A stretch of DNA of 64,000 bases from JAGNNV01 sp032127745 (GCA_032127745.1 JAQBHL010000041.1:32766-96765); one strand, 5' to 3'; counted from the stretch's first letter, positions 7,259-16,360 are shown. Notes: generated by a model not told the origin, from the sequence alone. Numbers and translations: made by a program.

Positions 7259-8293
7259 TTAGCTCGACGTGACCGCGGCGGCGGCTCTCGCCTTTTCGGC
7301 GAGCTCCTCATCCTGCTGCTTCTTCAACTCGCCGGCCTGCTTCTGCAGGACCTGCGCCTCTTCCAGAAGGCTGTTCCGGGTGGCCGGATTGGTGGTCAGC
7401 TTGGCCTGCTCGCGAAGCAGCAGGCCCTTGTAGACGAGGGCTTCCACGAAGTCGCTCTTGAGACCGAGGGCCTTGTTCACGAACTCCATTCCCTCGTCGG
7501 CAAGCCCTTTCTTCTGGGCGGGACTGAGATCGGGCGCGCGGTAGCACTGATCCCAATAGTAGGTGGCCACGGTGTAGAAGCCCTTGGGGTCGGTGGCGTC
7601 GAGCTCCGCGCACACCTTCAGCTGGTTTACGGCGTCGTCAAAACGACCCGCGCCCGACATGCCGTCTTCGACCGGGGTGCCGGTTTCGTCCCAGAGGGTC
7701 TTGTTGTAGAAACCCGCCAGCGCGCCGCAGGCCTTCGGGTCTTTCGGCGCGAGGGCGAAGGCCTTCTTGTAGGCTTCTTCGGCCTCGTTGACCTTGCCGA
7801 ATTTCTCGTAGAGATTGGCCATGGAGAACATGTACTGAAGGTTGTTCGGCTCGGCGCTGGTGAGTTCCACGGCGTAGGTCATGGAGGTGTCGAAGTCGCG
7901 GTAGGGGTCTTCGGCATAGATCGAGGTGAGGGCAGTGAGCGCATTGCGCTTCAAGGTGGGGTATTTGGGATCGTCAGTGGACGCGGAGGAGGCGAGAACC
8001 GCCTTGTAGTCCTTCACTGCGTCCTCCAGGTTGACCATAGTGTCGTCCTTACCGGGGCGGTACAGCTGCTGGTAGGAACTGCCGCGATAGAAAACGGCTT
8101 CGGTGTTGGCGGGCTCGAGCTCGATCACCAGGTTGTACTCGTCGATCGCTTTTCGGAAGCTCTCGTCCTTGTAGAGCCGGTGTCCCTCGTGAAGGGCCGC
8201 CCGGGACTGAATTCGAGCACAATTCAATACGGGAATGGCAAGGAGAACAATGACCAGGGTTCGAATCGCGTGCCGCATTTTGGTTTCTTTCAA
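7259..8293 (-). CDS. TPR-repeat lipoprotein
   Basis: The 344-residue protein has a hydrophobic leader ending in a lipobox (IPVLNCA) and a series of TPR-like helical pairs, for example AALHEGHRLYKDESFRKAIDEYNLVIELEP and YMFSMANLYEKFGKVNEAEEAYKKAFALAP. It is expected to be a membrane-anchored periplasmic scaffold; no substrate can be named. Minus-strand TTG at 8293 has AGGA about 7 bases upstream; an internal ATG at 8278 is an alternative. The C-terminus is a Lys/Glu/Ala-rich probable coiled coil. The gene diverges from the TonB operon. Confidence 0.8.
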   Translation of the reverse strand: MKETKMRHAIRTLVIVLLAIPVLNCARIQSRAALHEGHRLYKDESFRKAIDEYNLVIELEPANTEAVFYRGSSYQQLYRPGKDDTMVNLEDAVKDYKAVLASSASTDDPKYPTLKRNALTALTSIYAEDPYRDFDTSMTYAVELTSAEPNNLQYMFSMANLYEKFGKVNEAEEAYKKAFALAPKDPKACGALAGFYNKTLWDETGTPVEDGMSGAGRFDDAVNQLKVCAELDATDPKGFYTVATYYWDQCYRAPDLSPAQKKGLADEGMEFVNKALGLKSDFVEALVYKGLLLREQAKLTTNPATRNSLLEEAQVLQKQAGELKKQQDEELAEKARAAAAVTSS

Positions 8294-8435
8294 AGGACTG
8301 TCCTCGCAGCGACCGCTTGGTCCGGTCGGTGAGTGTTTTGGGGCTTCGTTCTCCTAGAAGGGCGACCCGTCGTCAAACAAGACGTTCGGCCCGGGGAGGA
8401 TGGATCGGTTGCGACAAAAGTGGACGTATTCTTGG

Positions 8436-8465
8436 ATTGTAGGGCAGCGATCAAAGTTCCGTCAA
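8436..8465 (-). promoter_or_regulatory. Promoter for the TPR lipoprotein gene
   Basis: On the minus strand a -35 TTGACG (8465-8460) and a -10 TACAAT (8441-8436) are 18 bases apart, both near consensus for the housekeeping sigma factor. Transcription would begin near 8429, giving a leader of about 135 bases. The 8294-8711 interval otherwise holds only this and the divergent tonB promoter; a 102-codon plus-strand frame at 8400-8708 looks spurious. Confidence 0.55.
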
Positions 8466-8571
8466 CGATTCAAGTGTTTGGCGCGTCTTCCGTCTGTGCG
8501 TTCGACCAAGGCATTTTATGCCTTCGGGCGGCTGCGGCCAAAGAAAGTGCAGCAAATTGCGCGGGGAATCG

Positions 8572-8601
8572 TTGACAGTGTTTCATCGCGGTGTCTAGAA
8601 T
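8572..8601 (+). promoter_or_regulatory. Promoter for the tonB-exbB-exbD-exbD operon
   Basis: A perfect -35 TTGACA (8572-8577) and a -10 TAGAAT (8596-8601) are separated by 18 bases. Transcription would start near 8608, about 100 bases before the tonB ATG. I see no clear Fur-type operator. Confidence 0.6.
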
Positions 8602-8711
8602 CCCCGCACTTCAATTTCGACGAGAACCTTCTCGATTGGTTCTTCACCGTATCCACCATCGGAACGTCTCTTGGTCTTCAACTTGAAGTTAAGGCAAGGG
8701 CGAGGTAACAG

Positions 8712-9422
8712 ATGGAACGAAAACTTTTCGCAGACCTGGTTGAATCGGACGGCAAGGCTCACAAGCCAAAGAGGAGTCTTGTCTTCATCATCTCTCTGAG
8801 CCTCCATGTGGGCGGGTTGCTGGCTTTGTTCATCGTTCCGCTGCTTCAGGCCCAGGAACTTCCCGAACCCGCGGCCGCCGTGAAGGCCTTCTTTGTGGAG
8901 CCCGCCGCACCCCCGCCACCACCACCGCCGCCGCCACCACCCAAGCCGCAGGTCGCACGAGTGGCTCCGCCTCCACCGCCTCAGGAGACACGGTTCATCG
9001 CCCCGGTGGAGGTGCCCCAGGAGATCAAGCCCTCGACCAGCGGTATTGATCTTTCCGGGGGTGAAGGCGTCGCCGGTGGAGTGGCGGGTGGAATCGTGGG
9101 CGGACTGCCCCCGGCTCCGACGCCGCCGCCGGTCCAGGCGGTGCGCGTGGGTGGCAATATTAAAGAGCCCACCAAAATCAAGAACGTCGCCCCCGTCTAT
9201 CCCGATATCGCCAAACAGGCCAGAGTTCAGGGAATTGTCATTCTCGAATGCACGATCAGTCCTCAGGGCCGGGTCACCGACGTGAAGGTGCTGCGCGGCA
9301 TCCCTCTGCTGGATCAGGCGGGTATCGATGCGGTCAAGCAGTGGCAGTACACTCCCACGCTTCTGAACGGCGTGCCCGTGCCGGTTATCATGACCGTGAC
9401 CGTCAACTTCAGGCTCAACTAG
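8712..9422 (+). CDS. tonB: Energy transducer TonB
   Basis: The 236-residue protein has the TonB layout: a short cytoplasmic N-terminus, one membrane segment (about 28-47), a proline-rich periplasmic stretch with eleven consecutive prolines (about 67-77), and a C-terminal TonB domain (about 155-236: PVYPDIAKQARVQGIVILEC ... DAVKQWQYTPTLLNGVPV). It carries proton-motive energy from ExbB/ExbD to outer-membrane receptors. A second Gly-rich linker lies between the proline tract and the domain. ExbB and two ExbD proteins follow in the same direction. GAGG is upstream of ATG 8712. Confidence 0.94.
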   Translation: MERKLFADLVESDGKAHKPKRSLVFIISLSLHVGGLLALFIVPLLQAQELPEPAAAVKAFFVEPAAPPPPPPPPPPPKPQVARVAPPPPPQETRFIAPVEVPQEIKPSTSGIDLSGGEGVAGGVAGGIVGGLPPAPTPPPVQAVRVGGNIKEPTKIKNVAPVYPDIAKQARVQGIVILECTISPQGRVTDVKVLRGIPLLDQAGIDAVKQWQYTPTLLNGVPVPVIMTVTVNFRLN

Positions 9423-9520
9423 CTGCACCTCGTCCCCAAAAAGGGGATTCCCACTTCACCCCCGTTTCCTCCGCACCAACGATCCTCTCAAACAAAATCG
9501 ACCTCTAGGAGTCTTTCAAC

Positions 9521-10192
9521 ATGCAATTCGATTTACCACATCTCTGGGCCAGCATGGGCTTGGTTGCCAAGGGTGTTGTCTTCACCCTCCTCATCATGTC
9601 CATCTGGTCGATCGCGATCATGTTTGACCGCTGGAAGCTCTACTCCAGCGCCAGGACCCAGTCCCGGAAGTACGCGGCCGATGTGGCTCGTCTCCTGAAG
9701 GCCGGAAAGTTGAAGGAGGCGGTGGATCTTTCGAGTTCGGCCGGCGTGAAGTCTTCCCACCTCGCCAAGGTCTCGCTCGCGGGGCTTCAGGAATGGCAGT
9801 TCCAGGGCGCCACCGGTGAGACCGATAAAGACGAGGCTCTCGAGGCGGCCAAGCGCGCCATGCAGCGGGCCACCTCGGTCAATCTGGCGGAGCTCAAGAA
9901 GGGCCTCTCCTTCCTGGCCACCACCGGCGCCACCGCGCCCTTCGTGGGTCTTTTCGGGACGACCTTCGGCATCATCAACGCCTTCGCCGGTATGGCCCTC
10001 ACGGGTTCGGGCGGAATCGGCGCGATCGCCGGCGGTATTGCGGAAGCTCTCATCACCACCGCGCTCGGGCTGATCGTGGCCATCGTCGCGGTCTGGGCGT
10101 ACAACTACTTCTCCGGCCAGGTGGACGGTTTCACGGTCGAGATGGACAACTCGGGCTCCGAGTTGCTCGATTTCGTGAAGAAGAGCGCCTAG
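9521..10192 (+). CDS. exbB: MotA/TolQ/ExbB proton-channel protein
   Basis: The 223-residue protein has three expected membrane segments: one near the N-terminus (KGVVFTLLIMSIWSIAIMF) and two in the C-terminal half (FLATTGATAPFVGLFGTTFGIINAF and ALITTALGLIVAIVAVWAYNYF). The motif TTGATAPFVGLFGTTFGI is the family signature. With ExbD it forms the inner-membrane proton channel that energises TonB. The start ATG 9521 follows AGGAG at 9508-9512. It could be called TolQ from sequence alone, but the tonB gene just upstream favours ExbB. Confidence 0.92.
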   Translation: MQFDLPHLWASMGLVAKGVVFTLLIMSIWSIAIMFDRWKLYSSARTQSRKYAADVARLLKAGKLKEAVDLSSSAGVKSSHLAKVSLAGLQEWQFQGATGETDKDEALEAAKRAMQRATSVNLAELKKGLSFLATTGATAPFVGLFGTTFGIINAFAGMALTGSGGIGAIAGGIAEALITTALGLIVAIVAVWAYNYFSGQVDGFTVEMDNSGSELLDFVKKSA

Positions 10193-10205
10193 CCGCCGCC
10201 TGAGA

Positions 10206-10251
10206 GCCCCCCGGCGCGGCCGCCACCTTGGCGGTTGTCGGCTTGGGGGGC
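10206..10251 (+). other. Strong intercistronic hairpin between exbB and exbD
   Basis: The outer arms GCCCCCC (10206-10212) and GGGGGGC (10245-10251) enclose a perfect inner hairpin CCGCCA / TGGCGG (10220-10225, 10229-10234). There is no T-run, so it is more likely an mRNA-stability or partial-attenuation element that sets ExbB above ExbD than a full terminator. Function is inferred. Confidence 0.4.
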
Positions 10252-10298
10252 CTCCTCTGGCTCCCGCTTATTTCTTTCTACGGAGGCTCGTAACAAAC

Positions 10299-10730
10299 AT
10301 GTCGATGGCAGTTGGCGAAAAGAAGGGCGGACCGCTCGCGGACATCAACGTGACGCCCATGGCCGACGTAATGATCGTGCTCCTGATCATCTTCATGGTG
10401 ATCACTCCCTTGATCAACAAGGGAATCGATGTCGAACTCCCCAAGGCCGCGCACACCACGGTGCGCAAGGACGATCCCGACAGCATTCAGATCGGGTTCA
10501 CCAGAGGCTTCACCATCTATTTCAGGGGGGTTAAGGTGGAAGGTGGAACCGTGGAACTCCTGCAGCGGATCAAGGCCGCGCTCGACGAAAAGGCGGACAC
10601 CGAGAAAGTGGCCTATCTCAAGGCGGATATCAATATGGAATACGGGGAAGTGATGAAGATCATGGATGTCTGTCGCGAGGCGGGCATTGAAGAGATCGCC
10701 CTCATTTCCGAAGCCAAGGTGGAGGGCTAA
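10299..10730 (+). CDS. exbD: ExbD/TolR-family protein (first copy)
   Basis: The 143-residue protein has one N-terminal membrane segment carrying the essential Asp (INVTPMADVMIVLLIIFMVI) and a periplasmic domain ending in MKIMDVCREAGIEEIALISE. It partners ExbB in the proton channel. ATG 10299 lies behind CGGAGG at 10280-10285, with a spacing of 13 bases. It is the first of two tandem ExbD genes. The two differ in their periplasmic part, so they may form mixed dimers or serve different transducers. Confidence 0.92.
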   Translation: MSMAVGEKKGGPLADINVTPMADVMIVLLIIFMVITPLINKGIDVELPKAAHTTVRKDDPDSIQIGFTRGFTIYFRGVKVEGGTVELLQRIKAALDEKADTEKVAYLKADINMEYGEVMKIMDVCREAGIEEIALISEAKVEG

Positions 10731-10734
10731 ACCG

Positions 10735-11193
10735 GTGGCGCAAGTGAAGAAGAAGGTCAAGCACCAGGAGGCCCACTACCAGAAGGGTCCGGCCTCGGTT
10801 TCGGACATCAACATCACCCCTCTCATCGATGTCATGCTGGTTCTGCTCATCATCTTCATGATCGTGACGCCGACCGCGCAGAAGGGGGTCGACATCGCTC
10901 TCCCTCAGGACAATAAGGAAGAGCAGCCCAAGCAGCAGACCGAAGTCATCGTGCTGGAGGTCGCCGAGTCGGGTTCTATCACGGTCAACAAGCTGCCCAT
11001 GGCCAGCCTCGCCGAGCTGGACCAGAAGCTGAAGGATGTCTTTCAGACCCGCAACGACAAGACCATCTTCGTCAAGGGCGCGGCCAAGTCGCTGTATGGA
11101 AAGGTGGTCGAGGCCATGGACATTGCTCGTGGAGCTGGTGTGGAAAGGGTGGGAATCATCTCGGACACCGGAGCCGGCGCGGCGCAACCCTAA
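10735..11193 (+). CDS. exbD: ExbD/TolR-family protein (second copy)
   Basis: The 152-residue protein repeats the ExbD layout: a basic cytoplasmic start, the membrane segment INITPLIDVMLVLLIIFMIV with the essential Asp, and a periplasmic domain with VVEAMDIARGAGVERVGIISD. GTG 10735 starts 5 bases after the first exbD stops, with GGAGG at 10721-10725 inside the end of the upstream gene. A longer frame from 10666 would overlap the first copy and adds no family sequence. A strong terminator follows. Confidence 0.9.
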   Translation: MAQVKKKVKHQEAHYQKGPASVSDINITPLIDVMLVLLIIFMIVTPTAQKGVDIALPQDNKEEQPKQQTEVIVLEVAESGSITVNKLPMASLAELDQKLKDVFQTRNDKTIFVKGAAKSLYGKVVEAMDIARGAGVERVGIISDTGAGAAQP

Positions 11194-11231
11194 TAGCCAC
11201 TAATAGCGTTGATGCTCTGAGAAGGAGCACC

Positions 11232-11265
11232 AAAAAAAGGCCCGCCTCCATTGGCGGGCTTTTTT
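11232..11265. terminator. Bidirectional Rho-independent terminator
   Basis: A 7-bp perfect stem GCCCGCC / GGCGGGC (11240-11246, 11253-11259) with a 6-base loop is flanked by seven A residues on the left and six T residues on the right. It can therefore end the TonB operon on the plus strand and lpxC on the minus strand. Confidence 0.9.
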
Positions 11266-11307
11266 GTTTGATGGGCTTCTTCTCTTGGGAAGGGCCGGCC
11301 AGAACTC

Positions 11308-12219
11308 TCAGGCCGAAGCGACCGCGTACTCGAAGCCCGCCCCCTGGGGGGCGCTGGTTTCAATGGACCAGGCGGCGTGGTCCTTAAGGAGCGCACCCAC
11401 CAGTTCGGCATGAAGGGCGTGACCCGCGCACTGGGCGACCACCCGACCGCGAAGCCGGAAGCCCATCAGGGCCAGATCTCCCACTACGTCGAGAGCCTTG
11501 TGTCGTACGAATTCGTCCTTCATGCGGGGATTCGACAAGAAACCGTCCTCGCCAATGACCACGGCGCTGTCCAAGGAGCCGCCCAGAGCCAGGCCGCGGG
11601 AACGCATGGCCTGTACATCCTTCAAGAAGCAGAAGGTCCGCGCAGACGAGAGCTCGTTCCGGAAACTCTCTTCCGTGATATCGAGCGCCACCCGCTGTTT
11701 TCCCACCATGGGGTGGCTGAAGTCGATCGAATAGTCGACCTCGAAAGTGTTGGCGGGCTCGACCAGAACAAAGCGATCACCATGGGGAGAAGCGACGCGA
11801 ACGGAACGGCGTACGACCAGGGTGCTTTGAAAGCCGGCAAGGTTCTTGATGCCGGCTTCATCGATCAGATGAAGGAACATTCTCGAAGAACCGTCAAAAA
11901 CCGGGACCTCCGGGCCGTCGAGCTCGACTCGCACATTGTCGATACCGGTCGCATACAGAGCGGCCAGGAGGTGCTCGACCGTCATCACCTGGGCGCCATC
12001 GCGACAGAGCGACATGGCCAGTTCCTGCTGCGCCACCCATTCGGCCCGAGCCGGAACCTCACGGCCATCAAGATCGGTGCGAACAAAGACAATCCCACTG
12101 TTGGTTGGGGCGGGCAAAAGCCGAAGCGAAACCAGCCGGCCGGAATGAAGGCCGACGCCCTGGGTTTCTACGGATCTTTGAAGGGTGCGTTGGCGCACAG
12201 TTGTACTCTGGCTTTGCAA
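11308..12219 (-). CDS. lpxC: UDP-3-O-acyl-N-acetylglucosamine deacetylase (lipid A synthesis)
   Basis: The 303-residue protein is full-length LpxC. It has VGLHSGRLVSL at the N-terminus, the zinc-site EHLLAAL, GPEVPVFDGSS, the second zinc segment KDEFVRHKALDVVGDLAL and the catalytic-His motif GHALHAELV. It performs the committed step of lipid A synthesis, showing that the cell makes LPS-type lipid. Minus-strand TTG 12219 has GGAGGG (12233-12228) 8 bases upstream. The 290 bases to the next plus-strand gene hold no gene I can support, only a 9-bp tandem repeat (TTGTGTAGT) near 12454-12471. Confidence 0.96.
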   Translation of the reverse strand: MQSQSTTVRQRTLQRSVETQGVGLHSGRLVSLRLLPAPTNSGIVFVRTDLDGREVPARAEWVAQQELAMSLCRDGAQVMTVEHLLAALYATGIDNVRVELDGPEVPVFDGSSRMFLHLIDEAGIKNLAGFQSTLVVRRSVRVASPHGDRFVLVEPANTFEVDYSIDFSHPMVGKQRVALDITEESFRNELSSARTFCFLKDVQAMRSRGLALGGSLDSAVVIGEDGFLSNPRMKDEFVRHKALDVVGDLALMGFRLRGRVVAQCAGHALHAELVGALLKDHAAWSIETSAPQGAGFEYAVASA

Positions 12220-12509
12220 TTGCTGTTCCCTCCTTGTTTCATTCCTGTCGAGTCCCGTAAGTGCCTGTTAAAAATAAGCTTGAAGCTTTGATGCGATTGC
12301 AGTGTCCCTGTGGCCCCGCCACCACTGAAGGCAAGCTCTCCGTGTCCGTCCGGCCACGCGGCGGTTCTATTGGACACAGACCAAAAACCTGTGCTCTGTG
12401 GTACATTCGTCGGTCCCGCGCACCGTTTCCTTGGCCGCCGGAAGCTGCTGTCCTTGTGTAGTTTGTGTAGTTTCAGCTTCCCCTCCTGTTAGAAAGAGAC
12501 CGTCACCCC

Positions 12510-13016
12510 ATGTCGAAGAAGCCCCTGGCGGATGATCGCCGCAGAGAACTCGCCACCGAAGCGTTCGCCAAACTCGTTCGCGCGGCCTTCAAGGGTGAGA
12601 CCGACAAGACCGGAGAGCTCCTGGCTATCATTGAGTCCCAATTCGGGGAGGAGATCGACATCCTTGACCGGGCTCGCCGCTACGCGGCCATCGATGTCGC
12701 CCGGGGCGCGACTCGGTCGGGACGGCCCAGGAATTCCGCCGAACGGTTGCTCGCCGCCATCATGGCCTTGAACTCGGATGATCTCGACGCGGCGGAGAGG
12801 GACCTCGAGCAGGTCGTGGCCGAGGAGCCGAAGAACGCCGATGCGCATTACGTTCTCGCCATTGTCCGCGTGCGGCGGGAGAGAGTTGAGGAAGCGGTCG
12901 CCTCCCTCACTACGGCTTGCGGCCTTTCCGCGGAGCGCCGGGCCCAGGCTCCTCTGGACGCCGAGTTCGCCACCCTCGTCGGAAACCCTGACTTCGAAGC
13001 CCTGACCGCGGCCTGA
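12510..13016 (+). CDS. Hypothetical helical protein with TPR-like repeats
   Basis: The 168-residue soluble protein is helix-rich. Its middle part (AERLLAAIMALNSDDLDAAERDLEQVVAEEP and DAHYVLAIVRVRRERVEEAVASLTTACGL) reads as TPR-like helical pairs. The C-terminal LVGNPDFEALTAA resembles the end of some short TPR proteins. There is no signal peptide. It lies 47 bases upstream of glmU in the same direction. Only a protein-interaction role can be suggested. Confidence 0.7.
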   Translation: MSKKPLADDRRRELATEAFAKLVRAAFKGETDKTGELLAIIESQFGEEIDILDRARRYAAIDVARGATRSGRPRNSAERLLAAIMALNSDDLDAAERDLEQVVAEEPKNADAHYVLAIVRVRRERVEEAVASLTTACGLSAERRAQAPLDAEFATLVGNPDFEALTAA

Positions 13017-13063
13017 GTGCGGACGTCCACCTCCTCTGGGTCGCCTTCCGTGCCCATGCGGTA

Positions 13064-14470
13064 ATGGCTTCTTCGCTCCGGGCGGTCGTGCTGGCGGCCG
13101 GAAAAGGTACGCGAATGAACGCCGCGCTGCCCAAGGTACTCCACCTCGCGGCCGGGCGACCCTTGCTCCACTACACGTTGGATCTGTGTGAACAGATCGA
13201 GGCCGGCACCGTCGTGGTGATTGGGCACGAGGCGGCCGCCGTCCAGGCGGCCTGCGCGGGGAGAACGAACCTCTCCTTCGTGACCCAGGAACCGCAACTG
13301 GGTACCGGTCACGCGGTTCAGGTCGCGCTGGCGGCAATGACCGCCGACCTCGGGACCGGCGTGCTTGTTCTGGCTGGAGATGTTCCCCTTCTCCGCAAGG
13401 AGACCCTGCGCGCCTTGTGTTCGATCCGAGAGAAGTCCGGGGCGGCCGCCGCGTTGATCTCCTTCCGTACATCCTCGCCCGCCGCCTACGGTCGGGTGGT
13501 CCGCGACGCTCAAGGCGGCGTCTCACGCATCGTCGAGGCCCGGGACGCGACGGCCGAGGAGTTGCTGATTACGGAAGTCAATGCCAGTGTCTACATATTC
13601 AACAGCCAGCGCCTGCTTGCGACCGTTCAGGGGTTGTCTCCGAACAACACCCAGGGCGAGTTTTATCTGACCGACGTGGTCGGGCTGATGGTCGCCTCCG
13701 GGCACCGAGTCGAGGCCCTGATGCTGGACGATCCCGCCGAGGCGACGGGGGTCAACACCCTCGCGGAGCTTTCGGGCGTTGATACCGAGATCTATCGGCG
13801 GCGCGCCCTCGACTATGTATCCGCCGGCGTCTCGATCGAGCGACCGGATTCGGTCCTCATCGGCCCCGCGGTGCGTATCGCCCCGGGGGCGCGGATTCGA
13901 GCCTTCACCGTGCTCGAAGGGACGACGGTGATCGGGGTGGATGCGGTGGTTGGACCCTTCTGCCGGATCGAGGATTCGGAGATCGCCGCGGGCGCGGTGG
14001 TTCTGGATTCGTGCCTCATTCGACGCTCGAAGGTCTCGGCGGGCGCTTCCATTGGTCCTTTTGCCCACCTTCGCCCGGACTCGCTGGTGGGGGAGAACGC
14101 CAAGGTCGGCAACTTCGTGGAATTGAAGAAGACCATTCTCGGCCCCGGATCCAAGGCCCCGCACCTTTCGTATCTGGGCGACGCCATCATTGGCGCAAAG
14201 GCCAACATCGGCGCCGGGTCGATCACCTGCAACTACGACGGCGAGGTCAAGAGCCAGACCACGATTGAAGACGGGGCTTTCGTGGGCAGCAATTCGATCC
14301 TGGTGGCGCCGGTTACGGTCGGCCGCGGCGCCTACATCGCGGCGGGAAGCGTCATCACCAAAGACGTGCCGGAAGGGGCCCTGGGCGTCGGACGCGCTCG
14401 CCAGGAGAACAAGGCGGGCTGGGCGAGCCGGCGAAGCCAGGAAATCTTGACCCGGCCAGGAATCAAGTAG
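13064..14470 (+). CDS. glmU: Bifunctional UDP-GlcNAc pyrophosphorylase / GlcN-1-P acetyltransferase
   Basis: The 468-residue protein has both GlmU domains. The N-terminal uridylyltransferase has VLAAGKGTRMNAALPKVLH (about 9-27). The C-terminal left-handed beta-helix acetyltransferase (about 255-455) has hexapeptide repeats, VGNFVELKKTILGPGSKAPHL and NIGAGSITCNYDGE. It makes UDP-GlcNAc for peptidoglycan and lipid A, and so feeds lpxC nearby. No clear Shine-Dalgarno precedes ATG 13064. glmS follows 12 bases after the stop. Confidence 0.96.
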   Translation: MASSLRAVVLAAGKGTRMNAALPKVLHLAAGRPLLHYTLDLCEQIEAGTVVVIGHEAAAVQAACAGRTNLSFVTQEPQLGTGHAVQVALAAMTADLGTGVLVLAGDVPLLRKETLRALCSIREKSGAAAALISFRTSSPAAYGRVVRDAQGGVSRIVEARDATAEELLITEVNASVYIFNSQRLLATVQGLSPNNTQGEFYLTDVVGLMVASGHRVEALMLDDPAEATGVNTLAELSGVDTEIYRRRALDYVSAGVSIERPDSVLIGPAVRIAPGARIRAFTVLEGTTVIGVDAVVGPFCRIEDSEIAAGAVVLDSCLIRRSKVSAGASIGPFAHLRPDSLVGENAKVGNFVELKKTILGPGSKAPHLSYLGDAIIGAKANIGAGSITCNYDGEVKSQTTIEDGAFVGSNSILVAPVTVGRGAYIAAGSVITKDVPEGALGVGRARQENKAGWASRRSQEILTRPGIK

Positions 14471-14482
14471 AGGTCGAGGACT

Positions 14483-16345
14483 ATGTGCGGCATCGTTGGA
14501 TACGTGGGCCCGCGCAATGCCACCCCTATCCTGGTGGACGGCCTGCGGCGGCTCGAGTATCGAGGCTACGACTCCGCGGGCATCGCGATACTGTCCGAGG
14601 GGCGGCTCGAACGTCGGCGGGCTCCGGGAAAACTGCGCCATCTCGAATCCGTGCTCGAATCAATGCCGGTTTCGGGCCACATCGGAGTCGGACATACGCG
14701 TTGGGCCACTCACGGACGACCCAGTGAGGAAAATGCCCATCCCCATGCGGATGCGTCCAAGCAACTCGTGGTGGTTCACAACGGCATCATCGAGAACTAC
14801 CTGGAGATCAAGGAGCAGCTGAGCGCCACCGGGATCGTGTTCGAAACCGAGACGGACACCGAAGTAGTGGCCCACCTGGTCGCCTCGTACTACGAGGGTT
14901 CGCTCGAGCGGGCCACCGCCCGAGCGGCCCGGGACCTGCGAGGCATCTATTCTCTCGTCCTGATGCACCTGAGCGAGCCCGAGCGTCTCGTGGCCACGCG
15001 TTTGGGACCGCCCCTGGTGATCGGTATTGGCGAGGGAGAACGCTTCTTCGCCTCCGATGTCCAGGCCCTTCTCGCCCACACCCGGCGTTTTGTCTTTGTC
15101 CCCGAGCAGACCGTGGCCGTGATCGAGGCGGACTCCATCCGGATCGTTGACGCCCAGGGTCGGAGCGTCTCTTTCAAGGAGGAAACGATCTCCTGGGATC
15201 CGGTTCAGGCCGAGAAGGGCGGGTACCACCACTTCATGCTCAAGGAAATCCACGAGCAGCCGCGGGCGGTGCGCGACACCCTGCTGGGGCGGATGAGTCT
15301 AGACACCGGGGATGTTCGGCTGGAGGAAATGGGGGCGGCGGCGATCGAGGCCATCGAGAAGGCGGAGCGGGTTCAGTTTCTCGCCTGCGGCACCAGCTGG
15401 CATGCCGGATTGATCGGCCAGTTCTTCATGGAGCAACTGGCCGGGGTCCCGGCCGCCACCGACTATGCGAGCGAGTTCCGGTATCGCGATCCGGTCGTTT
15501 CCCCGGGCACGCTCGCGGTGGCCATCTCTCAAAGCGGCGAAACCGCCGACACGCTGGCGGCCATGCGCGAAGCGCGCTCGCGCGGTGCTTCGGTGCTGGC
15601 CATCACCAACGTCGCGGGTTCGCAGGTGACCCGGGAGGCGGAGGGTGCGCTGCTGACCCACGCGGGCCCGGAGATCGGCGTCGCCTCCACGAAGGCGTTC
15701 ACTGCCCAGGTGGCGGCGATCGCCCTGCTCGCGATCTTCCTTGGCCGTCGAAAGGGCGCCCTTTCGGCCGCTGCCGGACGCAATCTGCTGGCCTCGCTCG
15801 CCCGCATACCCCAGCTCATGGACCAGGCTCTTTCCTGCGCGCCGCACGTCGAGGACTTATCGCGCGGTCTTTTCAAGGCCTCGGATTTTCTCTTCCTGGG
15901 GCGCGGCGTGCAATACCCGATCGCGCTGGAAGGCGCGCTCAAGATGAAGGAGGTCTCGTACATTCATGCCGAAGGCTATCCGGCCGGAGAGATGAAGCAC
16001 GGTCCCATCGCCCTCATCGACGAGTCGCTCCCGGTGGTGGCGTTGATTCCCCGGGGTCGCGGCTACGACAAGATCCTGTCGAATGTTCAGGAAGTGAAGG
16101 CGCGCGGCGGCCGGGTGGTCGCGATCACCAACGTCGGGGACAACCACGTGCGAAAAACGCTGGGCGCGGACGACCTCGTCATCGAAGTGCCCGGGGTGGA
16201 AGTCGACGGCCTGGGCGTGAGTGATATCTTCTCCCCTTTTGTGACCGTGATTCCCCTGCAACTGCTGGCCTATCATGTGGCTCTTCGCGCTGGTCGTGAC
16301 GTGGACCAACCGCGAAATCTGGCCAAGTCCGTGACCGTTGAGTAG
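14483..16345 (+). CDS. glmS: Glutamine-fructose-6-phosphate aminotransferase
   Basis: The 620-residue protein begins MCGIVGYVG, with the Cys2 nucleophile of the class-II glutamine amidotransferase domain, and carries RWATHGRPSEENAHPH. Two SIS sugar-isomerase domains follow (LACGTSWHAGLIGQFF, SQSGETADTLAA, STKAFTAQ), and it ends DQPRNLAKSVTVE, as the family does. It makes GlcN-6-P, the first step toward UDP-GlcNAc, directly upstream in the pathway of the product of glmU. The pair is an operon with a 12-base gap. Confidence 0.97.
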   Translation: MCGIVGYVGPRNATPILVDGLRRLEYRGYDSAGIAILSEGRLERRRAPGKLRHLESVLESMPVSGHIGVGHTRWATHGRPSEENAHPHADASKQLVVVHNGIIENYLEIKEQLSATGIVFETETDTEVVAHLVASYYEGSLERATARAARDLRGIYSLVLMHLSEPERLVATRLGPPLVIGIGEGERFFASDVQALLAHTRRFVFVPEQTVAVIEADSIRIVDAQGRSVSFKEETISWDPVQAEKGGYHHFMLKEIHEQPRAVRDTLLGRMSLDTGDVRLEEMGAAAIEAIEKAERVQFLACGTSWHAGLIGQFFMEQLAGVPAATDYASEFRYRDPVVSPGTLAVAISQSGETADTLAAMREARSRGASVLAITNVAGSQVTREAEGALLTHAGPEIGVASTKAFTAQVAAIALLAIFLGRRKGALSAAAGRNLLASLARIPQLMDQALSCAPHVEDLSRGLFKASDFLFLGRGVQYPIALEGALKMKEVSYIHAEGYPAGEMKHGPIALIDESLPVVALIPRGRGYDKILSNVQEVKARGGRVVAITNVGDNHVRKTLGADDLVIEVPGVEVDGLGVSDIFSPFVTVIPLQLLAYHVALRAGRDVDQPRNLAKSVTVE

Positions 16346-16360
16346 TTCCGAAGCCCTCTG

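Noticed and set aside
7244..8332. A 362-codon plus-strand frame opposite the TPR lipoprotein
   Set aside because: The minus-strand frame has a lipobox, TPR repeats and a promoter; the plus frame has only Val/Gly/Leu-rich shadow sequence.
8400..8708. A 102-codon plus-strand frame upstream of tonB
   Set aside because: It covers both divergent promoters and has no Shine-Dalgarno or family resemblance.
12454..12471. A 9-base tandem repeat TTGTGTAGT before the unknown gene at 12510
   Set aside because: Only two units, with no sign of an array or operator.
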